A stretch of DNA of 64,000 bases from JACPFJ01 sp036504875 (GTDB taxonomy: Bacteria; Desulfobacterota; Desulfuromonadia; Geobacterales; Pseudopelobacteraceae). The notes below the pieces were generated by a model. That model was not told the origin of the DNA, made no database searches, and saw nothing but the letters and a program-made list of their open reading frames with translations. How positions within the stretch are numbered: the stretch's first letter is position 1; each line of letters begins with the position of its first letter. The stretch lies in assembly GCA_036504875.1 (NCBI GenBank), contig DASXUK010000029.1, positions 16,101-80,100 on the forward strand, in the 5' to 3' direction. The translations under genes were made by a program, and so were the position numbers. Of this stretch, positions 8,933-16,150 are shown one piece after another.

Positions 8933-9409
8933 TTAATTTTCAGTCATAAAATGTTGCTCGTAAAGATCTTCCAACGTTTGCAGGTGCCGGGTTTCCTCTT
9001 TTAGGAGCTGGGCAAACAGGTTTCCCATGGGCGCGCCGGCGCAACCGTTTGCTAACTTGCCGTAGTAATCAACGGCGCCTTTTTCCAAGTGTATGGCGTA
9101 GATAAGGGCTTCGCGAACACCGGACTCGGGGCCCAGTTCCTGTTTTTTAAAGACATAATCCAGGTGCATGGTGGGGGGGACCGGCTGATCAAGGAATGCA
9201 TCACCGCCCATTCGGCCTTCAAGGAGTGCCTTCTCCAGCTGGTGTTTATGCTCCAGCTCATCCAGGGCGTTGTCCCTGAGGATCTCGCGCGCCCCTTTGT
9301 TGGTCACCTTGCGTAGGGCGGCCAGGTAGTGGCGGAAGCCTTCGTTCTCCATCTCGATGGCCAGCTCTACCGCCGCATCAAAGGTGTAGCAGACTTGATT
9401 ATCAGTCAT
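8933..9409 (-). CDS. Ferritin-like (rubrerythrin-type) diiron protein
   Basis: 158-residue four-helix protein with a paired Glu/His pattern: helix 1 has ELAIEMENEG, helix 2 ELEHKH, helix 3 AIHLEKGAVDYY and helix 4 EETRHLQTLE. These give the ExxH motifs of a ferritin-like diiron site. There is no rubredoxin domain, so it is shorter than classical rubrerythrin. Start 9409 (MTDNQV) is chosen because GGAGGAG lies 8 nt upstream; the longer open frame lacks a ribosome site. Likely role is peroxide or iron handling in an anaerobe (family knowledge, not shown here). Confidence 0.82.
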   Translation of the reverse strand: MTDNQVCYTFDAAVELAIEMENEGFRHYLAALRKVTNKGAREILRDNALDELEHKHQLEKALLEGRMGGDAFLDQPVPPTMHLDYVFKKQELGPESGVREALIYAIHLEKGAVDYYGKLANGCAGAPMGNLFAQLLKEETRHLQTLEDLYEQHFMTEN

Positions 9410-9572
9410 GATTAGTTCTCCTCCGGGGGAATATATAAAGCATTTGTACAATCACAGAAGCAATATTAGAAAATACAAGTTTAACAGTATACACATTCCA
9501 ACAGCATTTCAAGGTTAAGGATGATTTGCTTTTAAAACCGTTTGCGCCCCCAGTCAGTCACAGGGCAGGCAG

Positions 9573-10088
9573 TTATTCCTCGATCAACCGGGCGGTTTTT
9601 ATGAATACCGGTTCAACAGGCACGTCGCCATGTCCCTTGAAATTGCCTGTTTTTACAGCCCGAATCTGGTCAACTACATCCATACCATCCACTACCTGGC
9701 CAAAGACGCAGTAGCCGAAGCGATCCTGCTGCTTGCCCTGGTGATCAAGAAAGTTATTATCCACCACATTAATGAAAAACTGCGAGGTGGCTGAGTCAAC
9801 GACTGCGGTGCGGGCCATGGCCAGTGTGCCGCGTTTGTTGGAGAGGCCGTTGGTGGCCTCGTTCTTGATGGCGAATTTCGGCTTTTTCTGCTCCAGCTCC
9901 TGATTCATGCCGCCTCCCTGAATCATGAACTCCTTGATGACCCGGTGAAAGATCAGGCCGTCATAAAAACCTTCCTTTACATAGGAAAGGATATTTTTAA
10001 CCGTAATGGGTGCCTTGTCTTTAAAAAGCTCGACTTTTATGTTGCCCATGGATGTTTCCAGCATGACTTGCGGGTTCTGCTCGGACAT
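9573..10088 (-). CDS. Cyclophilin-type peptidyl-prolyl cis-trans isomerase
   Basis: 171-residue cytoplasmic cyclophilin that isomerises peptidyl-proline bonds. Diagnostic stretches are YDGLIFHRVIKEFMIQGG (containing the catalytic Arg), then MARTAVVDSATSQFFINVVDN and FGQVVDGMDVVDQI. No signal peptide is seen. Start 10088 (MSEQNPQV) is chosen because GGGAGG lies 6 nt upstream; the open frame continues 18 codons further without a ribosome site. Single gene, divergent from the peroxiredoxin downstream. Confidence 0.92.
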   Translation of the reverse strand: MSEQNPQVMLETSMGNIKVELFKDKAPITVKNILSYVKEGFYDGLIFHRVIKEFMIQGGGMNQELEQKKPKFAIKNEATNGLSNKRGTLAMARTAVVDSATSQFFINVVDNNFLDHQGKQQDRFGYCVFGQVVDGMDVVDQIRAVKTGNFKGHGDVPVEPVFIKTARLIEE

Positions 10089-10242
10089 CTTGAACCTCCC
10101 TCGACTGGTGCTGCTCATATTTTTATCAATTATCCTGATCATTTAACATATTTTTTAGGAAAAACAAACTCTTTTTGGGTGGTTGCCAAACAGGAGGTGC
10201 TGGGGTATGTTGGGTAAGTATTCCATGTTAATAGGAGGTTCC

Positions 10243-10881
10243 ATGAAATCTGCACTCTTTTTAATCTGTATGGTTGTAACCTGTCTTATTGGCAACAACG
10301 CACTGGCCATGTCAAATACAAGTACCTATCAGAAAGCTTTTCCTGCTCTGCCTGAAAGCCGGGCTGAAATCGGTTCGCCGGCACCGGTATTCACTCTGGA
10401 AGGGGTGGTTGATCTGCAGATCAAAAAGGTTAGCTTGGCCGAATACCAAGGTAAATGGGTGGTGTTGTTCTTCTATCCGGCTGACTTCAGTCTGGTCTGC
10501 CCGACTGAGATTAAGGGCTTTAACAAAGCCCTGCCTGATTTCCGGCAGGCCAATGCCGAGGTGCTGGCGGTTTCGGTGGACAGCAAGTTTTCTCACCTGG
10601 CATGGATCAAGAGCGGTGCCTTGGACAAGCTTGATTATCCGCTCTTGTCTGATTTCAGCAAGCAGGTTTCACGGGCTTATGGCGTGTTGAATGAAGAAAA
10701 TAGCGCGGCCCGACGGGGCTTGTTCATCATCGATCCGAACGGGGTGATTCAATACCGGGTGGTACATAGCGACAAGGTCGGGCGTAGCGTCGAGGAGACA
10801 CTGCGGGTACTCAAGGCGCTGCAGACCGAGGAGCTTTGTCCGCTTAACTGGAAGCCGGGCGAAAAAACTTTAAAGAAATAG
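10243..10881 (+). CDS. Secreted typical 2-Cys peroxiredoxin (AhpC/Prx family)
   Basis: 212-residue thiol peroxidase carrying a signal peptide (MKSALFLICMVVTCLIGNNALA), so probably periplasmic. The peroxidatic Cys is in DFSLVCPTEIKGF. The resolving Cys is in the C-terminal ELCPLNWKPGEKTL tail, as in AhpC-type enzymes. Start 10243 has AGGAGG 4 nt upstream; the frame opens earlier but without signals. Export is unusual for an AhpC-type protein, and its reductant is not evident from neighbours. prmC follows after 16 nt, possibly in one transcript. Confidence 0.9.
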   Translation: MKSALFLICMVVTCLIGNNALAMSNTSTYQKAFPALPESRAEIGSPAPVFTLEGVVDLQIKKVSLAEYQGKWVVLFFYPADFSLVCPTEIKGFNKALPDFRQANAEVLAVSVDSKFSHLAWIKSGALDKLDYPLLSDFSKQVSRAYGVLNEENSAARRGLFIIDPNGVIQYRVVHSDKVGRSVEETLRVLKALQTEELCPLNWKPGEKTLKK

Positions 10882-10897
10882 GAAGTAATGAAAATCT

Positions 10898-11752
10898 ATG
10901 ACACAGCCGGAAATCTGGACCACTGTGAAAATCCTCAACTGGACCAAAGACTATCTGGCTAGCAGAGGGATTGAAAATGCCCGTCTGGAGGCGGAGTGGA
11001 TGCTGTGCGCCGCTACCGGGCTAGATCGCGTCGGATTATATCTAAACTTCGAAAAGCCGCTCAGCGACATTGAGCTGGCTGCCTATCGGGCTATGGTTGC
11101 CCGCCGCGCCAAGCGGGAGCCGCTTCAATACATCCTGGGCTCGCAGGAGTTTTATGGCCTGGAGTTCGAGGTCACACCGGATGTGCTGATCCCGCGCCAT
11201 GACACCGAGACGCTGGTAGGGGAGGCGCTGGCGCGGCAACCTGGCGCACAAAGCGTGCTGGATATCGGCACCGGCAGCGGCTGTATTGCAGTAGCGTTGG
11301 CCAAAGAGCTGCCTGCGGCGGCGGTCACGGCAGTTGATATTTCGGAGGCGGCTCTGGTTGTTGCTCAACGGAATGCCGACAAGAACCAAGTCAACATCGA
11401 GTTTTTGTGCGGTTCTTTGTTGCAGCCGGTGGTTGGGCGGCAATTCGATCTAATTGTCTCCAACCCCCCCTATATCCCGCCCTCCGATATCGAAAGGCTG
11501 GAGCCTGAGGTGCGCGATTTTGAGCCGAGAAACGCCCTGGATGGCGGTCCGGATGGACTGGATATCTACCGTTTGCTGATACCGCAGGCTCTGCTTCACC
11601 TGAACCAGGCCGGCTGGCTTTTGGTGGAGGTCGGCATTGGTCAGGCAGCCGCGGTAGCCGAGATATTCCGATCAGCCGGCTACTGCGAACCGATCAAGGC
11701 TGCTGATCCGGGGGGCATCGAGCGGGTGGTGGGTGCCAAGAAGTCGGCTTGA
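10898..11752 (+). CDS. prmC: Release factor glutamine methyltransferase PrmC (HemK)
   Basis: 284-residue SAM-dependent enzyme that methylates the Gln of the GGQ motif in peptide-chain release factors. The N-terminal helical domain ends near PLQYILGSQEFYGLEF, followed by the Rossmann domain with VLDIGTGSGCIAVALA and the substrate-binding NPPY motif (SNPPYIPPSDI). Length and motif order are normal. No release-factor gene (prfA) is adjacent, which is the more usual arrangement. Confidence 0.95.
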   Translation: MTQPEIWTTVKILNWTKDYLASRGIENARLEAEWMLCAATGLDRVGLYLNFEKPLSDIELAAYRAMVARRAKREPLQYILGSQEFYGLEFEVTPDVLIPRHDTETLVGEALARQPGAQSVLDIGTGSGCIAVALAKELPAAAVTAVDISEAALVVAQRNADKNQVNIEFLCGSLLQPVVGRQFDLIVSNPPYIPPSDIERLEPEVRDFEPRNALDGGPDGLDIYRLLIPQALLHLNQAGWLLVEVGIGQAAAVAEIFRSAGYCEPIKAADPGGIERVVGAKKSA

Positions 11753-11770
11753 GTTCAAACCTTCAAAAGC

Positions 11771-11885
11771 TCCTCTCACAGAGCGCACAGAGCTCACGGA
11801 GAAAAGCAAATTCTCATGGGCTTATGATTTAGATTTTCTCTGTGGCTCTGTGAGCTCTAGCGAACGTAGTGAGCGAGTGAGAGAA
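11771..11885. repeat. Inverted-repeat element, CTCACAGAGC type
   Basis: Left arm 11771-11806 (CTCTCACAGAGCGCACAGAG...) and right arm 11831-11885 (TCTCTGTGGCTCTGTGAGCTC...GTGAGAGAA) are imperfect complements built of short tandem units. It fills the spacer between prmC and hpt. Confidence 0.7.
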
Positions 11886-11948
11886 TGATTGCCTTCCTTT
11901 TTACTTTTGGCTGGACAGATACCTAAATTCACAAGACTTGGGGATATT

Positions 11949-12500
11949 ATGACGATTGAAGAAGTAAACCGGGTTCTGGACGAGGCCGACTTGCTGGTGG
12001 GGGAGGCGGAGGTAAAGACCGCCATCGAACGGGTGGCACAGGAGATCTGCGACCGTCTGGGAAAGTCGAACCCGGTGGTGCTGCCGGTCATGAACGGAGC
12101 GCTGATCTTCTCGGGGCAGCTATTGACCAAACTCATGTTCCCGCTGGAGCTCGAATACATCCATGCTGCCCGCTATGGTCATGCCACCACCGGATCGTAC
12201 CTGGACTGGATCGCTCAACCGACTATTGATCTTGAAGGCAGGACCGTACTGCTTCTGGACGACATCCTCGATGAAGGCATTACATTGGCAGCCATCAGGG
12301 ATTACTGCCTTGAAAAGGGAGCCAAAGAGGTTTTGATGGCGGTGCTGGTGGAAAAGCTGCACCTGCGCAAGGTGACACCCGGCATGCGGGCTGATTTTTC
12401 CGGGCTCGATGTGGGTGATCGCTTCCTGTTTGGCTACGGCCTGGATTACAAGGGCTACTGGCGCAATGCCCCCGGCATCTACGCGGTCAAGGGGCTCTAG
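11949..12500 (+). CDS. hpt: Hypoxanthine-guanine phosphoribosyltransferase
   Basis: 183-residue purine-salvage enzyme that transfers phosphoribosyl from PRPP to hypoxanthine/guanine. The PRPP loop is VLLLDDILDEGITLAAI, preceded by NGALIFSGQLLTKL. Start 11949 (MTIEEV) fits the family N-terminus, with GGGG about 6 nt upstream; earlier codons come from the repeat region. Its TAG stop is the first three bases of a MITE-like element. The next gene is a purine permease, so uptake and salvage are paired. Confidence 0.9.
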   Translation: MTIEEVNRVLDEADLLVGEAEVKTAIERVAQEICDRLGKSNPVVLPVMNGALIFSGQLLTKLMFPLELEYIHAARYGHATTGSYLDWIAQPTIDLEGRTVLLLDDILDEGITLAAIRDYCLEKGAKEVLMAVLVEKLHLRKVTPGMRADFSGLDVGDRFLFGYGLDYKGYWRNAPGIYAVKGL

Positions 12501-12663
12501 GAGCCTGTCGGACTTAGGAAGAAGCTACTGTGAAAACGGTAGGTCGGTCCATATTTCCGTAAATTTTCAACAAATAGGTCCACTATTCGCTCTCAAATTT
12601 CCGAAAATCTGTCCTCGCCCTACCATTTTCTCGCTACGATTCCCTAAGTCCGAGAGGCTCCTA
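12498..12663. mobile_element. 166-bp MITE-like element, copy 1
   Basis: The left end TAGGAGCCTGTCGGACTTAG and the right end (CCTAAGTCCGAGAGGCTCCTA) are 21-bp inverted repeats with one mismatch. There is no coding capacity. A second copy of identical length lies at 57784-57949, and shared internal bits include GGTCCATATTT and AAAATCTGTCCTCGCCC. The element's outer TAG is the hpt stop codon, and the permease ATG begins 2 nt after its right end. Confidence 0.82.
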
Positions 12664-12664
12664 G

Positions 12665-13966
12665 ATGAAACAGTTCTTCCAGTTTGAACACTACAAGACC
12701 AGTTATCGCCAGGAGACCCTGGCCGGGATAACAACCTTCCTGACCATGGCCTACATCATCATTGTCAATCCGGCCATTCTCGCGAATGCCGGAATGCCCC
12801 GCGAACCCCAGGTCACCGCCACGATCCTGGCGGCGGTGATCGGCACGGTTATCATGGCCCTGTGGGCGCGGCGACCATTCGCCATTGCGCCGTACATGAG
12901 CGAGAACGCCTTTGTCGCCTTTGTGGTGGTCAAGGGCATGGGCTATACCTGGCAGACGGCGCTGGGGGCGGTCTTCATCGCCGGTGTCTTATTCACTGTG
13001 CTTACGATCTTCAAGGTGCGCAGTTGGCTGGCCGTGGCAATACCGATGTCGCTCAAGGCGAGCTTTGCGGTGGGGATCGGTCTGTTTCTGACTTTTATCG
13101 GCCTGAACGAGACCGGCCTGGTTGTTTTGGGGGTGGCGGGCGCGCCGGTCAAGCTGGGTAACCTGGCCCAACCGCCGGTGCTATTGGCCCTGGCCGGCCT
13201 GACCCTGGTGGTGGTGCTGCTGGCCCGCAGGATCCACGGTGCCCTGATGATCGGGATCGTGGCCACCACCCTGGCGTCCATCGCCATGGGTATCACTCCG
13301 CTGCCGGAGCGCATCGTGAGCCTGCCGCCGGCGCTGACTCCGATTTTACTCAAGCTGGATATTTCCGGTGCCCTTGATATTCATTTCCTGCCGGTGGTGA
13401 TGGTGATCTTCATCATGGCTTTCCTTGATACCATCGGCACCCTGCTGGGGCTTTCGATGCGGGCCGATCTGCTGGATGAGCACGGCAACCTGCCGGAGAT
13501 CGAGCGCCCCATGCTGGCCGATGCGTTGGCAACCATGGTGGCCCCGCTCCTGGGAACCACCACCACCGGTGCCTATATCGAATCGGCCGCCGGCATCGAA
13601 GAGGGTGGCCGCACCGGTTTCTCAGCCCTGGTGGTGGCGGCATTCTTCGCCCTGTCGCTGTTCCTGGCACCGCTGTTCACCATTGTGCCGCCCCACGCCT
13701 ACGGTATTGCATTGATAGTAATCGGCTCGTTCATGATCCGCCCGGTCACCCACATCAATTTCGACGACCTGACCGAGCTGATCCCCGCCTTTCTGACCAT
13801 TGTATTGATGATATTCACCTACAACATCGGGGTTGGCATGACCAGTGGTCTGATCATGTATCCCTTGCTGAAACTCTTTACCGGCCGACACCGTGAGGTG
13901 TCAGCCGGTATGTGGGTGCTGGCGGCACTGTCGGTGGTGTTTTTTGTGTTTCTTCCTAAAATGTGA
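12665..13966 (+). CDS. NCS2-family purine permease (AzgA type)
   Basis: 433-residue membrane transporter with 12-14 predicted hydrophobic segments, probably proton-linked uptake of adenine/guanine/hypoxanthine. The N-terminus (RQETLAGITTFLTMAYIIIVNP) and the GTTTTGAYIESAAGIEEGGRTG motif are typical of the AzgA group. It follows hpt across a 166-bp MITE-like element, so the original gene pair was probably closer. The right terminus of the element sits where the ribosome site should be, so translation may use element sequence (GAGAGG at 12652). Confidence 0.92.
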   Translation: MKQFFQFEHYKTSYRQETLAGITTFLTMAYIIIVNPAILANAGMPREPQVTATILAAVIGTVIMALWARRPFAIAPYMSENAFVAFVVVKGMGYTWQTALGAVFIAGVLFTVLTIFKVRSWLAVAIPMSLKASFAVGIGLFLTFIGLNETGLVVLGVAGAPVKLGNLAQPPVLLALAGLTLVVVLLARRIHGALMIGIVATTLASIAMGITPLPERIVSLPPALTPILLKLDISGALDIHFLPVVMVIFIMAFLDTIGTLLGLSMRADLLDEHGNLPEIERPMLADALATMVAPLLGTTTTGAYIESAAGIEEGGRTGFSALVVAAFFALSLFLAPLFTIVPPHAYGIALIVIGSFMIRPVTHINFDDLTELIPAFLTIVLMIFTYNIGVGMTSGLIMYPLLKLFTGRHREVSAGMWVLAALSVVFFVFLPKM

Positions 13967-14378
13967 TGGTGATTGGGTGTTGGGGTTGGTTACAATTAGA
14001 TCTTTTTGTTCTAAATTCTCTGTTTACTTTGGCTAATCGATAAGATCGAGGCCTTAATTGGGACATCCCTCTTTCTAACAAAAACTGGGGAGTGTCCCTA
14101 TTTTCTCCTATTTTCTCCTCCTTAGCCCCTCCGGAATCTTGAATCACGTTTCCAGCTTTATTGCCGCACATCCTCTAAAATCTATTTCCAAGCCTTGGTT
14201 TATTAGATTAACTTTTTCTTGTCAATCAAACAAAATTCCCGGTTTTGCAAGTTTTTTAGACTGTAAAATCCCATTGAAGAAAAAGGTCAATAAAGAATGT
14301 GGAATGAAAGTCGAGGTGTGAGCAGGAGGAGGTATTAAGATGAGTAAAAAATAATTCAGAAGTGGTGGTGATGAGGCC
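13967..14378. other. Non-coding stretch with one inverted repeat
   Basis: No convincing gene. An inverted repeat at 14060-14098 (GGGACATCCC... / ...GGGGAGTGTCCC) is followed by tandem CTATTTTCTC units. It resembles a remnant of a small REP- or IS-type sequence, but no transposase piece is visible. Confidence 0.4.
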
Positions 14379-14402
14379 GAAATGAGGTTTGCCTCGTTTT
14401 TG
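14379..14402 (+). terminator. Terminator-like hairpin upstream of vapBC
   Basis: AAATGAGG-TTTG-CCTCGTTTTT forms a stem of about eight pairs (one G-U) with a 4-nt loop and a T-run. It has no obvious gene to end; it may be left from a deleted gene or insulate vapBC. Confidence 0.45.
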
Positions 14403-14472
14403 ATTATTTCAATGCTTGCAAATCAATAAGCTGAAATATATACTTCAAATATATATTATGCGGAGGTGGACC

Positions 14473-14700
14473 ATGAAAACGGCAAAGATCTTTCAAAATG
14501 GGCAAAGCCAAGCAGTCAGGTTGCCCAAAGAGTTTCGCTTTGATGACAGCGAAGTATTCATTAAAAAGACCGGTAACGTTGTGCAGTTGATTCCTCGTAC
14601 TGATTCATGGAATTCCCTCTTTGGAAGTCTAAAAAAGTTTTCACGCGATTTCATGGGTGATCGCGTACAGCCAGAGCTGGACAAGCGGGAGAGTTTCTGA
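14473..14700 (+). CDS. vapB: VapB-type antitoxin
   Basis: 75-residue antitoxin with an N-terminal AbrB/SpoVT-like swapped-hairpin fold: MKTAKIFQNGQSQAVRLPKEF, then FDDSEVFIKKTGNVVQLIP. The acidic/Arg C-terminus should wrap the toxin. Start 14473 has GGAGG 6 nt upstream. The stop overlaps the toxin start by 1 nt (TGATG), so the pair is translationally coupled. Autoregulation by the complex is usual for the family. Confidence 0.88.
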   Translation: MKTAKIFQNGQSQAVRLPKEFRFDDSEVFIKKTGNVVQLIPRTDSWNSLFGSLKKFSRDFMGDRVQPELDKRESF

Positions 14701-15101
14701 TGAAACTGATGCTCGACACAAATATCTGCATTTACATCATCAAACAACAGCCGGCTAACGTGCTAAAGCGTTTTCTCGAGTACCAGATTGGCGATATCGG
14801 CATTTCTTCTATTACTCTTTCAGAGTTACGGTATGGAGTTGCCAAGAGTACGCATAAAGAGAAAAATACCAAAGCCCTGGATGAGTTTATTACACCTTTG
14901 GAAGTTGTCTCCTTTGACGAAGAGGCGGCTCTTGTTTACGGCGATATTCGAGCGACACTTGAAAAGGTTGGCACACCAATTGGCGCTATGGATATGTTGA
15001 TTGCAGCTCACGCCGTTTCGCTAGGAATACCCCTGGTTACTAATAATGCCCGAGAATTCAAGCGTATCCCCGCCCTTAACATTATCGATTGGCTGGCCTA
15101 G
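14700..15101 (+). CDS. vapC: VapC-type PIN-domain toxin
   Basis: 133-residue PIN-domain RNase. Acidic metal ligands are visible in order: Asp6 in LMLDTNICIY, Glu in SSITLSELRYG, Asp in GAMDMLIAAHA, with the final TNNAREF. FitB/VapC-like toxins cleave tRNA or rRNA. All key residues are present, so the toxin is probably active. Paired with vapB upstream. Confidence 0.9.
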   Translation: MKLMLDTNICIYIIKQQPANVLKRFLEYQIGDIGISSITLSELRYGVAKSTHKEKNTKALDEFITPLEVVSFDEEAALVYGDIRATLEKVGTPIGAMDMLIAAHAVSLGIPLVTNNAREFKRIPALNIIDWLA

Positions 15102-15124
15102 CTTTTCGATGTCAATCAAGTACG

Positions 15125-15586
15125 TTACTTGCTTAAAAACTCCAGCACTTCGGCCGGATGCAGCTCTGCTTTAGCGACCTTGGTCCAATGCTTCTTCACA
15201 ATCCCGTCGGGCCCCACAATCACTGTGGAGCGGATCGTGCCGGTGGTTTTCTTGCCGCACATGACCTTTTCGCCGTAGGCCTGGTAGGCCTGCATCATGG
15301 CGTTATCCGGGTCGGACAGCAGTACGAAGGGCAGGTTGTGGTTGGTGATGAATTTGCCGTGGGAGCCGAGACTGTCTTTGCTGATCCCGAAAAGCACCAC
15401 ACCGCGCTTCAGCAATTCGCTATAGCTGTCCCGAAAGCCGCAGGCCTCCTTGGTGCAGCCGGGTGTACTGTCCTTGGGATAAAAGTAGATCACCACTGTC
15501 TTGCCCAGATAATCCTGCAAAGCATGTTGTTGCCCATCGCTTCCTTCCAGTGAAAAACCGGGTGCTTTTTTACCTTCCAATGACAT
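15125..15586 (-). CDS. bcp: Thioredoxin-dependent peroxiredoxin Bcp (PrxQ type)
   Basis: 153-residue cytoplasmic peroxiredoxin. The motif DSTPGCTKEACGFRD carries the peroxidatic Cys and, five residues on, the resolving Cys. Also seen are the GVVLFGISKDS strand and the terminal helical segment. Start 15586 (MSLEGKK) has AAGGAG 6-7 nt upstream; the longer open frame is unsupported. Divergent from the iron-sulfur/nitrite-reductase genes. Confidence 0.93.
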   Translation of the reverse strand: MSLEGKKAPGFSLEGSDGQQHALQDYLGKTVVIYFYPKDSTPGCTKEACGFRDSYSELLKRGVVLFGISKDSLGSHGKFITNHNLPFVLLSDPDNAMMQAYQAYGEKVMCGKKTTGTIRSTVIVGPDGIVKKHWTKVAKAELHPAEVLEFLSK

Positions 15587-15691
15587 GCTGTTCTCCTTCC
15601 TTTGCTTAATCGGACAAATTTGGTCCAATTTAGCATTTCGTTCTCAAAGATCAACCATTAAGTAGGGACTTTATGATAAAAGAAAGGATTA

Positions 15692-15705
15692 TTGATCTTG
15701 GTCAA
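15692..15705 (+). promoter_or_regulatory. FNR/HcpR-like operator upstream of the nitrite reductase genes
   Basis: TTGATCTTGGTCAA fits the CRP/FNR-family palindrome TTGAY-N4-RTCAA. HcpR, the nitrosative-stress regulator of Desulfobacterota, is described with a TTGAC-N4-GTCAA core, which the right half matches exactly. It sits 47 nt before the first start codon. Regulator identity is inference. Confidence 0.45.
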
Positions 15706-15751
15706 ATCTTTTAATTTCATTTTGCAAGAAAAACAGGGCGAGGAATATTGC

Positions 15752-16105
15752 ATGAACATCACTCGTAAAGACTTCTTTAGAAAAAGCCTGTTCTCGGTAG
15801 GTGAGGCGGTCAGCGCAGTTAGGGATGCCTTGAGTGCACCGGCTGCTGAACCGCTCCATGATCAACCGGAAGAAGAATTTGTCCCGCTTGTTAGGGATGA
15901 CCAGGTGGCGGTTGCCCGTAACGAGCACTGCCTGGCAAGAAATTGCGGCTGTTTTGCCTGCTTCGAACGTTGCGAGCCCAAGGCTATTCTGGTGGTGATG
16001 GGGGAGGGGATTAGGATCGACGCAACCCGTTGCACCGGTTGCGGCACCTGCGAGTATATCTGTCCCTCAATGCCCAAGGCTGTTGGCCTGGAACTGCATA
16101 AGTAA
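15752..16105 (+). CDS. Small two-cluster iron-sulfur protein with atypical first cluster
   Basis: 117-residue ferredoxin-like protein. The second site is a normal [4Fe-4S] motif (CTGCGTCEYIC). The first reads HCLARNCGCFACFERC, where CxCxxCxxxC replaces the usual CxxCxxCxxxC. An N-terminal TRKDFFRKSLF resembles a Tat motif with one Arg changed to Lys, but no hydrophobic segment follows, so export is doubtful. GAGGA precedes start 15752. The octaheme nitrite reductase starts 45 nt after its stop, so it may supply electrons or assist maturation (inference). Confidence 0.8.
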   Translation: MNITRKDFFRKSLFSVGEAVSAVRDALSAPAAEPLHDQPEEEFVPLVRDDQVAVARNEHCLARNCGCFACFERCEPKAILVVMGEGIRIDATRCTGCGTCEYICPSMPKAVGLELHK

Positions 16106-16150
16106 AATTTCTGCACTTGCATGATTTGTAACAATCAAAGGAGGATGATT

